Assembly: GCA_002359735.1 (NCBI GenBank)
Contig: DENS01000017.1
Location: forward strand, 1-63,834
DNA: 63,834 nucleotides
Source: Micavibrio sp. UBA2638
Lineage (GTDB): Bacteria; Pseudomonadota; Alphaproteobacteria; Micavibrionales; Micavibrionaceae
Direction of reading: 5' to 3'
Made by a program: the position numbers and the translations under genes. Below are positions 41,171 through 49,756 of this stretch, in pieces. Below the pieces are notes generated by a model, which worked only from the letters and a program-made list of their open reading frames with translations, was not told where the DNA came from and made no database searches. Every line of letters starts with the position of its first letter. Position 1 is the first letter of the stretch.

Positions 41171-42097
41171 CACGGCATCGACGCTTAAACTCCCCATTAA
41201 ACACCCGCATGTCTGGGGGCTATACCCTTCATAGCCGCGCAGGTCATCAAAGCTCTCGGGCGTGGAGATATAATGAGCCTTCCTGCCCCAAGGGGCATAA
41301 ATATGCGGATAGCTCGGCCCAAAAAGCCCCAGAGTAGGAACCCCGCAGGCCGCGGCGCAATGCATTAACCCTGAATCATTACCAATATAAAAATCACAAC
41401 GCGACAGGGTTGCCGCGGCCACCCCTGGATCGGTTTTGGCAATAATATCCAGTTGGCGATCTTGCGGAATACTGGCCAGCACCTGACGGGCGGCGTCTTC
41501 TTCCCCCGGCGCGGCGAATACGGCCACGCGGGCCGCCTCCATTTTTCCACCGGGCCCGGTCAGAAATTTAATAATCTCCACAAAACGATCCGCCGGCCAT
41601 GTTTTGCCAATCCAGTTTGCACTGGGCCCCACGCCCAAAACGGGCGCCCCTTCCGGAATCAAGGCACGGGCTTTCGACAATTGCTGTTCAGTGAACCATA
41701 ATTTCGGCCCAGGCGCATTCGCCAAGCCCATAACGGCCGCATTTTGGGAAACCTTATGTTGATCTTTGGCAATATGTTTACCAAAAATATAACGCCGCCG
41801 CGCACGAATTAAACGCGATACGGCGGAATCCCGTAAATCCACAACAATATCCCAACGATGACCGGCAACCTTTTTCCAAAATTCCAGCCAATGTTTATTA
41901 TATTTTTGTTTGCGAATGGGAATAACGGCCTCAAGATTAGGCACCCCTTCAAACAAAGATGCCGCCAAGGGGCCACATCCAATTGTTATTCTGGCCTCGG
42001 GGTAGGTTTGCACCATATAATGTAGTAAACCAGATGATAAAACCGCATCACCGATGCGACTTGATGTGATAAACAGAATACGTTGAACCTTTGACAT
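41144..42097 (-). CDS. Glycosyltransferase family 9 (heptosyltransferase-like)
   Basis: A 317-residue ADP-heptose:LPS heptosyltransferase-like enzyme. N-terminal RILFITSSRIGDAVLSSGLLHYM, donor-site GVGPSANWIGKTWPADRF and C-terminal CDFYIGNDSGLMHCAAACGVPTLGLFGPS are typical of GT9. The Cys-containing tail TCGCLMGSLSVDAVKKKL is a common feature of the family. Start ATG at 42097; earlier frame sequence reads into the opposite gene. It would use ADP-heptose, whose synthesis begins with GmhA at 3 kb. Confidence 0.92.
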   Translation of the reverse strand: MSKVQRILFITSSRIGDAVLSSGLLHYMVQTYPEARITIGCGPLAASLFEGVPNLEAVIPIRKQKYNKHWLEFWKKVAGHRWDIVVDLRDSAVSRLIRARRRYIFGKHIAKDQHKVSQNAAVMGLANAPGPKLWFTEQQLSKARALIPEGAPVLGVGPSANWIGKTWPADRFVEIIKFLTGPGGKMEAARVAVFAAPGEEDAARQVLASIPQDRQLDIIAKTDPGVAAATLSRCDFYIGNDSGLMHCAAACGVPTLGLFGPSYPHIYAPWGRKAHYISTPESFDDLRGYEGYSPQTCGCLMGSLSVDAVKKKLIDIL

Positions 42098-42107
42098 GAT
42101 CAGTACT

Positions 42108-42800
42108 ATGCCAGATACATCCTTTTTTACAACATTGAAAAACAGGGGCCTTATTCGCATTGAAGGAAAAGACGCGCATGACTTTTTACAAAGCCTGATC
42201 ACCAATGACATGCACAATCTTGGCGTGGACAACATCCTGTATGCCTGCCTGTTAACCCCGCAAGGGAAATTTCTGTTTGATTTTTTTGTCCATAAAAGTG
42301 AGGACGCTTATCTATTGGATTGTGAGGGCGGAGCGCGCGCGCAAGACCTTTATAAACGTCTTAGCATGTATCGTTTACGCGCCGATGTACAAATATCGGC
42401 CGAAGACAACATCGCCGTCTATGCCTGTTTTGGCCCCAATGCCCCCGGACTGCCCGACCCCCGCCACACGGACTTAGGCAAACGCAGTTTCCAAAAACCA
42501 GATCATTGCGCAGAACGCCCTTTCGAGGAATGGGACAAACGCCGCATTGCATTGGAAATTCCTGACGGGTCCCGTGATCTGGTTATCAATAAATCCACCA
42601 TGGATGAGGCCCACATGGACCAAATTAACGCCATTTCTTACGATAAAGGGTGCTATATTGGCCAGGAACTGACGGCGCGGATGCATTACCGCGGCCTTGG
42701 TAAAAAACACCTGAAAATGGTTCGGCTATCCGATGTGCCAGACAGAGCAGAGCTACGCTCACAATGCGGGGATATCGGGCTGGCTTTGGTTCGGGATTAA
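42108..42800 (+). CDS. ygfZ: tRNA-modifying/Fe-S assembly protein YgfZ (folate-binding)
   Basis: A 230-residue GcvT-like folate-binding protein that supports Fe-S enzymes such as MiaB. The signature KGCYIGQELTARMHYRG (near residue 180) is present, with IRIEGKDAHDFLQSLITNDM at the N-terminus. At 230 residues it is short for the family (about 280-330), ending soon after the signature domain. The ATG at 42108 or one at 42096, which overlaps the GT9 start, may be used; neither has a ribosome site. Confidence 0.9.
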   Translation: MPDTSFFTTLKNRGLIRIEGKDAHDFLQSLITNDMHNLGVDNILYACLLTPQGKFLFDFFVHKSEDAYLLDCEGGARAQDLYKRLSMYRLRADVQISAEDNIAVYACFGPNAPGLPDPRHTDLGKRSFQKPDHCAERPFEEWDKRRIALEIPDGSRDLVINKSTMDEAHMDQINAISYDKGCYIGQELTARMHYRGLGKKHLKMVRLSDVPDRAELRSQCGDIGLALVRD

Positions 42801-42810
42801 TGGCTTCGAT

Positions 42811-42981
42811 TTATACCGCTTGCGGCGCAAAAACGGTTTTAAATAAGATAACAAGCAAAAGAACAACAATAAAAGCAATCGCCAGCAACACATCCTTGCG
42901 GCTAAAAAAATGATACATATCAAAGGTTTTCAAAACCTCTGATTCTTTGTCATTGTCTGTCTGTTTTTGATCATCACTCAT
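42811..42981 (-). CDS. Small single-pass membrane protein
   Basis: A 56-residue frame. The polar N-terminus MSDDQKQTDNDKESEV is followed by FSRKDVLLAIAFIVVLLLVILFKTVF, one strongly predicted transmembrane helix, and a short tail. The codon pattern and clean topology argue it is real, though no good ribosome site is seen. It lies downstream of ppdK on the same strand, after a hairpin. Unknown function. Confidence 0.6.
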   Translation of the reverse strand: MSDDQKQTDNDKESEVLKTFDMYHFFSRKDVLLAIAFIVVLLLVILFKTVFAPQAV

Positions 42982-43007
42982 GTCACTACTGTGGCGCGTA
43001 TTGAGAA

Positions 43008-43038
43008 AGAAAGCAAGAAGGGAATTTCCGCCCTTCTT
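43008..43038 (-). terminator. Terminator of ppdK
   Basis: On the minus strand, AAGAAGGG / CCCTTCTT (43038-43031 and 43022-43015) form an 8-bp stem with an 8-nt loop, followed by a T-rich GCTTTCTTTC. It lies 12 bp after the ppdK stop. Confidence 0.55.
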
Positions 43039-43050
43039 AAAACGGCTTTA

Positions 43051-45756
43051 TCAACCGGCGGCCACCTTTCCTTTGGTCATTGAGACCGTTTTGGCATTGC
43101 CCTCACGGATCGCGGCCTGCGCAGCGGCCAAACGGGCGATAGGAACGCGGTAAGGCGAACAGGACACATAATCCAGCCCTGTGCGCTCACAAAACGCGAT
43201 AGAGGACGGGTCACCACCATGTTCGCCGCAAATACCCAGCTTGATATTGGTATTCGTGGCGCGGCCTTTTTCGCAGCCAATTTCAACCAACGCGCCAACG
43301 CCTTCAACATCCAGGCTCGCAAACGGGTCACGTTCAAAAATACCTTTATTGGTATATTCCGGCAGGAAATTACCGGCATCATCGCGGCTCATCCCCAATG
43401 TGGTTTGCGTCAAATCGTTTGTGCCAAAGCTGAAGAAATCGGCGACTTCGGCAATTTTATCTGCAGTTAGCGCCGCGCGCGGCAACTCAATCATTGTGCC
43501 AACGGTATACTCAACGCGGGCGCCCTTTTCGGCAAAGACGGCCTTGGCCTCATCGTCCACAACCTGGCGCATCAACTCCAGCTCGCGGCGGGTGGCCACC
43601 AGCGGGATCATAATTTCCGGCACAACAGCATTCCCCGATTTTGCGGCAATATTCACCGCGGCCTCAAAAATGGCGCGGGCCTGCATTGCATATATTTCCG
43701 GATATGTAATACCAAGACGGCATCCACGGTGTCCCAGCATGGGGTTCAATTCTTTCAACTCCCCCAAACGGCGCGCAACAACATCGGCCGGAAAACCGGC
43801 AGATTTGGCAAAGGCCGCGATATCCTCTTCCTCATGCGGCAGAAATTCGTGCAACGGCGGATCAAGCAAGCGAATCGTAATCGGCAAACCCGCCATAATT
43901 TCAAACAATCCTTCAAAATCGGCGCGCTGTTCCGGCAAAAGTTTATCCAGCGATGTTTTACGATCCTCTACTTTTGTGGCGAAAATCATCTCACGCACAT
44001 TTTGAATGCGGGCCGGATCAAAGAACATATGCTCTGTACGGCATAGACCGATTCCCTCTGCGCCAAAATCTCTGGCGGTTTTGGCGTCCAATGGCGTTTC
44101 GGCATTGGTACGGATCGTCATGCGACGGCGGCGATCGGCCCAGTCCATCAATGTCCCGAAATCCCCTGAAAGAACCGGTTTAATTGTAGGAACCGCACCC
44201 AGAATAACTTCGCCCGTGGCACCATCAATTGTCAGGATATCGCGCTCGCTCAGCTCATGGCCATCAATGCGGATTTTTTTGGATTTTGCATCGATGTGCA
44301 ATTCCCCCGCTCCGGCAACGCAAGGCTTTCCCATACCGCGCGCCACAACGGCGGCGTGAGACGTCATACCGCCGCGCGATGTCAAAATGCCGGCCGCGGC
44401 ATGCATCCCGTGAATATCTTCCGGTGATGTTTCCTGACGGCATAGCACAACCTTTTCGCCGGCATTAGAAAGGCGCTCGGCTTCATCCGCCGTAAAAACA
44501 ATTTTCCCTGATGCCGCGCCGGGAGAGGCCGGCAACCCCTTGGTTAAAATTTCGCGGTCTGCGTCCGGGTCCAGGGTCGGGTGCAACAACTGATCCAGGC
44601 TTTGCGGATCAACGCGGCACAGAGCCTCTTCTTCACTAAGAAGGCCCTCCTTGACAAAATCAACGGCAATCTTCAGAGCTGCGCTGGCGGTACGTTTTCC
44701 ATTGCGGGTTTGCAACATATACAGCTTGCCGCTTTCAACCGTAAACTCCAGATCCTGAATATCGCGAAAATGCTTTTCCAGTTTCGTACGCACTTTATCC
44801 AATTGCGCAAAGACATCCGGCATAATCTCTTCCATGGACGGCATATCACTGCCTTCCTTTTCGCGGCCATATTTGGTTAAGGATTGCGGCGTGCGAATAC
44901 CGGCCACAACGTCTTCCCCTTGCGCATTGACCAGATACTCACCATAGAAATAATTTTCGCCGGTCGATGGATCGCGGGTGAAGGCAACCCCGGTGGCGCA
45001 ATCTTCGCCCATATTCCCGAATACCATGGCCTGAACGTTTACGGCCGTGCCCCATTTATCGGATATTTCATGAATGCGTCTATAGGTTACCGCGCGCGGC
45101 ACCATCCACGACCCGAACACAGCGCCTATCGCGCCCCAAAGCTGTTCCTTAGGGTCAGAGGGGAACGGGCGGCCCAATTCACGTTCAACCAGATCCTTAT
45201 AGTCATCCACGACTTCTTTCCAGCCATCGGCCGAGATATCTGTGTCCTGAACAATATCATTATCGCGTTTGTGGCGTTGTATAACGTCTTCGAATTCATG
45301 ATGATCAACCCCCAGAACAACATCACCGTACATTTGAATAAAGCGGCGATATGAATCCCATGCAAAGCGTTCGTCGCTGGATTGTTTCGCAAGCCCCAAA
45401 ACCGTGTCATCATTCAACCCCAGATTCAAAACCGTGTCCATCATACCGGGCATGGAAACACGGGCGCCGGAGCGCACAGAAACAAGCAACGGGTTATCAT
45501 GATCACCAAATTTCTTGCCCATCTGCTGCTCCAAAGCGCTCAAGGCTTCATTGACCTGCTGCTCTAACTGAGGCGGGTAGGAATTATCATGATCGTAATA
45601 ATACGTGCAAACATCTGTATTAATGGTAAAACCCGGTGGGACAGGAAGGCCCAAAGATGCCATTTCCGCCAGGTTTGCCCCTTTCCCGCCTAAAAGGTTA
45701 CGCAAAGTCGCATCACCATCTGTTTTCTGACCGAAATTATAGACCCATTTGCTCAT
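43051..45756 (-). CDS. ppdK: Pyruvate, phosphate dikinase
   Basis: A 901-residue PEP/pyruvate interconverting enzyme (ATP + Pi + pyruvate to AMP + PPi + PEP). The N-terminal ATP-grasp domain has LLGGKGANLAEMASLGLPVPPGFTI; the phosphohistidine domain has the catalytic GGMTSHAAVVARGMGKPCV (near residue 465); the C-terminal PEP-binding barrel has LCRTEHMFF, SFGTNDLTQTT and CGEHGGDP. Full length for the bacterial form. AGGAGTG precedes the ATG. Monocistronic, or followed by the small membrane protein. Confidence 0.97.
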   Translation of the reverse strand: MSKWVYNFGQKTDGDATLRNLLGGKGANLAEMASLGLPVPPGFTINTDVCTYYYDHDNSYPPQLEQQVNEALSALEQQMGKKFGDHDNPLLVSVRSGARVSMPGMMDTVLNLGLNDDTVLGLAKQSSDERFAWDSYRRFIQMYGDVVLGVDHHEFEDVIQRHKRDNDIVQDTDISADGWKEVVDDYKDLVERELGRPFPSDPKEQLWGAIGAVFGSWMVPRAVTYRRIHEISDKWGTAVNVQAMVFGNMGEDCATGVAFTRDPSTGENYFYGEYLVNAQGEDVVAGIRTPQSLTKYGREKEGSDMPSMEEIMPDVFAQLDKVRTKLEKHFRDIQDLEFTVESGKLYMLQTRNGKRTASAALKIAVDFVKEGLLSEEEALCRVDPQSLDQLLHPTLDPDADREILTKGLPASPGAASGKIVFTADEAERLSNAGEKVVLCRQETSPEDIHGMHAAAGILTSRGGMTSHAAVVARGMGKPCVAGAGELHIDAKSKKIRIDGHELSERDILTIDGATGEVILGAVPTIKPVLSGDFGTLMDWADRRRRMTIRTNAETPLDAKTARDFGAEGIGLCRTEHMFFDPARIQNVREMIFATKVEDRKTSLDKLLPEQRADFEGLFEIMAGLPITIRLLDPPLHEFLPHEEEDIAAFAKSAGFPADVVARRLGELKELNPMLGHRGCRLGITYPEIYAMQARAIFEAAVNIAAKSGNAVVPEIMIPLVATRRELELMRQVVDDEAKAVFAEKGARVEYTVGTMIELPRAALTADKIAEVADFFSFGTNDLTQTTLGMSRDDAGNFLPEYTNKGIFERDPFASLDVEGVGALVEIGCEKGRATNTNIKLGICGEHGGDPSSIAFCERTGLDYVSCSPYRVPIARLAAAQAAIREGNAKTVSMTKGKVAAG

Positions 45757-45885
45757 TTTTTAGACACTCCTGAAAAGCTGGTAACTGGCCGCTATAGCAT
45801 TGTATAAGGTGGGTTTAGCATATTTTCAGACAGAGTCAAAATATTCTTCCCTAGCATTTTTTATAACTCTGGCTTATAACAAACT

Positions 45886-46254
45886 ATGACCAAAAACATA
45901 TATGATCTGGAAGAAACAATAAAGGCCATGGACAGGTTTTTAGCCCCCGATGCCATGGACAAGCGTTTAATAGAAAAATGGCGTGACGCGGGTGAGGCAT
46001 GCGCTCTGCATTTTCACCTTAGCCCGCCTGCCCCCGACGGAGATTTTGCCATTCTTCTTCTCCCTCGCCGTGACGTTGAAAAAACACTGAAAATATTCAA
46101 AAAAGATCGCGTTGACGTCATTAGCTTTGCCGCGGGCGTTGCCCTGGCGCAGCAACCCGGTTGTTCCGGTGGATGGGACGTTGTCGAAGAAGCCCAAAAG
46201 ATTATCCGCGTGAATAAAGACGCCTGCGAACAAACCTTTGCGATGGATTTATAA
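45886..46254 (+). CDS. Hypothetical protein
   Basis: A 122-residue soluble protein with no recognised domain. Features: helical N-terminus with DAMDKRLIEKWRDAGEACALHF, a beta segment DFAILLLPRRDVEKTLKIF, and a C-terminal GCSGGWDVVEEAQKIIRVNKDAC. It overlaps the 3' end of the convergent gene by 6 bp. No good ribosome site. Confidence 0.6.
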   Translation: MTKNIYDLEETIKAMDRFLAPDAMDKRLIEKWRDAGEACALHFHLSPPAPDGDFAILLLPRRDVEKTLKIFKKDRVDVISFAAGVALAQQPGCSGGWDVVEEAQKIIRVNKDACEQTFAMDL

Positions 46255-46578
46255 AGCCGGGCCATTATCCTGATAATCATGACAGTGATTATAGGCTTTA
46301 ATTTCTTGAATAGTTTCGTCCATCAAAGCAGCCTTTTCAAAGGTGCCGCCTTTTGATGCCTGATAAAACACGCCGGTAATCTTAATTTTCTCAGCGTATG
46401 AATGCTTCATCTCTCGTTCGACCTTGGGCACGATTTCATCTTCCTCATCAACCATAACTGATGTGGTGAAATGCCGGTCCAGTGACAAATGTGTTTCATC
46501 GATCACAACCTTATAGCGGCCGTCATTGGGCTCCCCCCTGTGAAATAAACCATGCCAGATTTGTTTAAATGATTTCAT
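46249..46578 (-). CDS. Hypothetical protein
   Basis: A 109-residue protein from the ATG at 46578, which has AGGGA upstream. The frame is open further upstream, but through the promoter. It has charged, beta-rich character (YKVVIDETHLSLDRHFTTSVMVDEEDEIVPKVEREMKHSYAEKIKI) and a CH-rich end. No family recognised. It is read leftward after the GNAT gene and has its own TTGACA/TATTGT promoter. Confidence 0.65.
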   Translation of the reverse strand: MKSFKQIWHGLFHRGEPNDGRYKVVIDETHLSLDRHFTTSVMVDEEDEIVPKVEREMKHSYAEKIKITGVFYQASKGGTFEKAALMDETIQEIKAYNHCHDYQDNGPAL

Positions 46579-46609
46579 TCTATCCCTGCCTGTCCTGTTA
46601 TTTTCCAAA

Positions 46610-46638
46610 ACAATAAAGTTTTTGCGGATATATGTCAA
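46610..46638 (-). promoter_or_regulatory. Promoter TTGACA-17-TATTGT
   Basis: On the minus strand TTGACA (46638-46633), a 17-nt spacer and TATTGT (46615-46610). Both hexamers and the spacing equal those at 18752-18780, and TTGACATA is shared with the 4762 and 61608 promoters. Start is predicted near 46603, 25 nt before the ATG at 46578. Confidence 0.6.
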
Positions 46639-46644
46639 ACAAAT

Positions 46645-47163
46645 CTAAACCGTAAGCGGTTTCATTAACATCAGGCAGAGGTCATCATCAACAGGCTTAA
46701 AATCCCCAAAGGCAATTTGTTTGCGGTCATAGGTCACGCCTTGCCCGTCTGGAACATAGCCCAGTTTGATATATAACCGCTGCGCCGCGCCATAGGAGCT
46801 ATGGAGACCAAACCCAATCCCCATATCTGTATAACCTTTATCTCTGGCAAGGTTTTCACAATATGCAATCAGCGCACTGGCCAGGCCATTCCGGCGATAA
46901 GACGGGATAATGTTTAAATCCTGAATTTCAGGCATGCCCAGCTTTTTAAACAGCGCATATTTAGGCACCCAATTTAAGATGCCATACCCGGCATCATCAT
47001 CCCCGGCACGAAGAATAAGCACTTCGCGCTTGCCTTGGGATTGCAATTCAAGACATTGATCAAAATAATCACTGTCCTGCGTTTTACCCAGCGCATTTGT
47101 CATGCTCCAAAGTACAGGCACATCTTGCACAGAGGCTCGTCTTATTGCTATCTTAAGACTCAT
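46645..47163 (-). CDS. GNAT-family N-acetyltransferase
   Basis: A 172-residue acetyltransferase from the ATG at 47163. The acetyl-CoA binding loop lies in IIPSYRRNGLASALIAYCENLARDKG, preceded by the beta4 MPEIQDLNI and followed by GAAQRLYIKLGYVPDGQGV, the usual C-terminal GNAT order. Substrate unknown. Its start codon overlaps that of the divergent secreted-protein gene in one CATG. Confidence 0.88.
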   Translation of the reverse strand: MSLKIAIRRASVQDVPVLWSMTNALGKTQDSDYFDQCLELQSQGKREVLILRAGDDDAGYGILNWVPKYALFKKLGMPEIQDLNIIPSYRRNGLASALIAYCENLARDKGYTDMGIGFGLHSSYGAAQRLYIKLGYVPDGQGVTYDRKQIAFGDFKPVDDDLCLMLMKPLTV

Positions 47164-47755
47164 GATAAGGATAACCACCCTCGTTTTGTTTACAGGCTAT
47201 AGTTTGCTCCATTTCAACGGACAGGCGCAAGCACAAATGCAAATGCTGGATTACACAGCCAAACCAAAAATCATGAACACTTTAGGCCAAGGCAAGAGCA
47301 AAAAAAAGACACAGGGCAGCGCTAAGAATAACGCGCAAAAACCCGACTTATTTCTATCGCCTGATCATGGTCCATCTGCCCAGAACACCGCTACCCGGAA
47401 TGGAGCCGCCATGCGCACGCATAACGCCGAAGATCCGCTTGGTCTGAGCGAACGGAACATCGATGACAATGCGCGCGGCGAAATTGACCGCGTATTTGCT
47501 CTTTATAAAGCGCTGAGTGAAAAACAAAGTGCCAAAGCCGCAGAAAAGCCACTAAAAACAAACCCAGGCGCCGCATCGAAACATCATCAGAACCGACAAA
47601 GTAAAGCCGCAGCCCCCTCCAGACAGAGCGCATCTGCATCACCCGGCGGGATAGGCCACATTCTTAAACGTTATCAGGAAAAAAAACAGCGAGGCACCGC
47701 CACTCAAACGCTCAATATTTCCAATCCTGATAAATTTAAAAGCGCCAATAAATAA
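47162..47755 (+). CDS. Secreted Lys/Ala/Gln-rich hypothetical protein
   Basis: A 197-residue exported protein: signal peptide ITTLVLFTGYSLLHFNGQAQA, then a low-complexity basic body rich in Lys, Ala, Ser and Gln (GQGKSKKKTQGSAKNNAQKP, GHILKRYQEKKQRGTATQ). Only a short RNIDDNARGEIDRVFALYKAL segment looks folded. No Shine-Dalgarno precedes the ATG, and the -10-like TATCTT lies 7 nt before it, so a leaderless start is possible. Function unknown. Confidence 0.65.
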   Translation: MIRITTLVLFTGYSLLHFNGQAQAQMQMLDYTAKPKIMNTLGQGKSKKKTQGSAKNNAQKPDLFLSPDHGPSAQNTATRNGAAMRTHNAEDPLGLSERNIDDNARGEIDRVFALYKALSEKQSAKAAEKPLKTNPGAASKHHQNRQSKAAAPSRQSASASPGGIGHILKRYQEKKQRGTATQTLNISNPDKFKSANK

Positions 47756-47854
47756 ACTTCCCTTCGCCGCGCCTTGCCAAATTAACGATTGCATTGCCCG
47801 CATTGCCTGAATAAAGTGGACATCAAATTCCACCAGTGAGAGACAAAAACCTGT

Positions 47855-48835
47855 ATGAAAAACCCGGTCGAAGAAATTTCCCTTCTTTTGCAAACCGATA
47901 TGGATGCGGTCAATACCATCATTTTACAACGCATGGATTCACATGTTCCATTGGTCAATCAACTTGCCGGCTATTTAATCGCTGCGGGTGGAAAACGTAT
48001 CCGGCCGTTATTAACGCTGGCCTCTACGGCCATTCATAACGGTGACATGTCGCGCGCGCATTTGCTGGCCGCCTGCGTCGAATTCATTCACACAGCGACC
48101 TTACTGCATGATGATGTCGTTGATGAAAGTGATGAACGCCGCGGGCAGGCAACCGCCAACGAGGTTTTTGGTAATCAGGCCAGTGTTCTGGTTGGTGATT
48201 TCCTGTTTTCACGATCATTTCAAATGATGGTCGATGATGGAAATCTTGATATTTTGCGCATTCTATCGGATGCATCTGCGATTATTGCACAAGGCGAGGT
48301 GCTCCAACTCTCCAGCGCCAATAACATTGAAACCTCTATGGATGACTATATGGCCATCATCAAGGCCAAAACGGCGGCTCTTTTTGCCGCTGCGTGCGAG
48401 GTGGGCCCGGTCATAGCAGGCGGCCACACCGGCCAGGCCGAAGCCATGGCCGAATACGGGCTCAACCTGGGAATTGCCTTTCAAATCGTGGATGATGTTC
48501 TGGATTATTCCGCCAACCAGAAAAAGCTGGGTAAAACCGTAGGCGATGATTTCCGCGAGGGAAAAATCACGGCGCCCGTCTTATATGCTTTGGAAAAAGC
48601 GGATGCCGAAGAACAAGAATTTTGGACCCGCGTCATCAATGCCAATCAAAAAAACGATGATGATCTGGATCACGCCATCGCACTGATGCGCAAACATAAG
48701 GCTCTGGAACAAAGTATGGGGCTTGCTCAGGATTATGCCGACAAAGCACTTGAATCAATCAGCATTGCCCCTGACGGAGAATTAAAAGATCTTCTTAAGG
48801 CGTTAATAAAATTCACCATTAACCGTGAATATTGA
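47855..48835 (+). CDS. ispB: Long-chain polyprenyl diphosphate synthase
   Basis: A 326-residue trans-prenyltransferase making the quinone side chain (octa- to decaprenyl). GGKRIRPLL (45-53), first Asp motif LLHDDVVDESDERRG (DDVVD 86-90) and second FQIVDDVLDYS (213-217) are of the long-chain type, without the two-residue insertion found in IspA. Small residues upstream of the first motif (HTATLLHDD) fit a long product. Exact chain length cannot be told. Confidence 0.93.
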   Translation: MKNPVEEISLLLQTDMDAVNTIILQRMDSHVPLVNQLAGYLIAAGGKRIRPLLTLASTAIHNGDMSRAHLLAACVEFIHTATLLHDDVVDESDERRGQATANEVFGNQASVLVGDFLFSRSFQMMVDDGNLDILRILSDASAIIAQGEVLQLSSANNIETSMDDYMAIIKAKTAALFAAACEVGPVIAGGHTGQAEAMAEYGLNLGIAFQIVDDVLDYSANQKKLGKTVGDDFREGKITAPVLYALEKADAEEQEFWTRVINANQKNDDDLDHAIALMRKHKALEQSMGLAQDYADKALESISIAPDGELKDLLKALIKFTINREY

Positions 48836-48847
48836 CCGCTCACCGCG

Positions 48848-49381
48848 CTAGCCTGCCCAGAACCGGATTGAGGCCCCATACAATAACGCCGTTAACCCCG
48901 CAACGCTCAGGCTGTGTGCCAACCCGGCAGGCAAAGCCGATTTCACAAAAATCACATAAAGAATGATCATCATTGGAATGGTCGCGACCAAATAACTCCG
49001 CGCGCCATGATAATCGAATTCGGGCAATAACAAGTAACTAAACCCCAACAGAGAAGTCATCAGCACCGCGGCAATCACATACCATAAATTTGCCACATGG
49101 CTAAAAAGGTGACTCCCCTTTAATATGATCCATAGAATGGCGGGTATTGAAACCCAGGCTGCGGGCAACAAGGCCATGGTATAGGCAAATTGATCTTCGA
49201 ACAGGTAGTGCTGGGGCGCCCCTTTTTTATAGGCAATACCAACAACCGCAGAAATATAAGTCAGGCTTAGTACCGGGAAATAGCGCCGCGTGAGCACGCG
49301 GATGAATTGCCTGGGCAAAAGACGGTCTTTTGCGCCGCGTACAATATGAATTTTGGGCTCCTTAGAAAGTTCTTCTGTCAT
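48848..49381 (-). CDS. Integral membrane hypothetical protein
   Basis: A 177-residue protein with about five transmembrane segments (YFPVLSLTYISAVVGIAY, MALLPAAWVSIPAILWIIL, LWYVIAAVLMTSLLGFSYLLL, SYLVATIPMMIILYVIFV, SLSVAGLTALLYGASI) and a basic cytoplasmic N-terminus. No named family. It follows the Rap1a-like gene on the same strand by 6 bp, so it probably belongs to the helicase operon. Confidence 0.7.
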   Translation of the reverse strand: MTEELSKEPKIHIVRGAKDRLLPRQFIRVLTRRYFPVLSLTYISAVVGIAYKKGAPQHYLFEDQFAYTMALLPAAWVSIPAILWIILKGSHLFSHVANLWYVIAAVLMTSLLGFSYLLLPEFDYHGARSYLVATIPMMIILYVIFVKSALPAGLAHSLSVAGLTALLYGASIRFWAG

Positions 49382-49387
49382 CGTGCG

Positions 49388-49756
49388 CTAACATGGATAA
49401 AAATGATACAGTGCCAAAGCAACCGCCGGGGCCGCCGTAAAAACATTATGTTGTTTTTGATGGCGGAAAACATAGGAATACACCTGAGCTTGCAAGGTTT
49501 TTAAATTCGCATCATTTGGCACGCAAAAATCCACGGTTGGGGCCGTTCCCAATGATCGCTGTAAATTATGATAATCCAGAATACCCGCAATATAGGCCTG
49601 ACAGGCAATATGCCCCCCTGCAGCCCTTTCCTTGCCGTTTTCATCGACGCCGCAAATATGCAAAAGATATGATCCGGAAAATTGAGCCGCATATCCCTGC
49701 CCCGTATACCCGGCCAGCGCAACAGACAAAACCAAAACAAACACGCAAAAGCGCAT
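49388..49756 (-). CDS. Rap1a/Tai-like secreted protein
   Basis: A 122-residue exported protein with signal peptide and the Rap1a/Tai family pattern: QFSGSYLLHIC, then HIACQAYIAGILDYH, VDFCVPNDANLKTLQAQVYSYV and a C-terminal LALYHFYPC, with four conserved Cys. Rap1a and Tai proteins are immunity proteins against T6SS amidase-type effectors, but many homologues are orphans. Its ATG overlaps the helicase stop (TGATG), so it is translationally coupled to it. Confidence 0.75.
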   Translation of the reverse strand: MRFCVFVLVLSVALAGYTGQGYAAQFSGSYLLHICGVDENGKERAAGGHIACQAYIAGILDYHNLQRSLGTAPTVDFCVPNDANLKTLQAQVYSYVFRHQKQHNVFTAAPAVALALYHFYPC

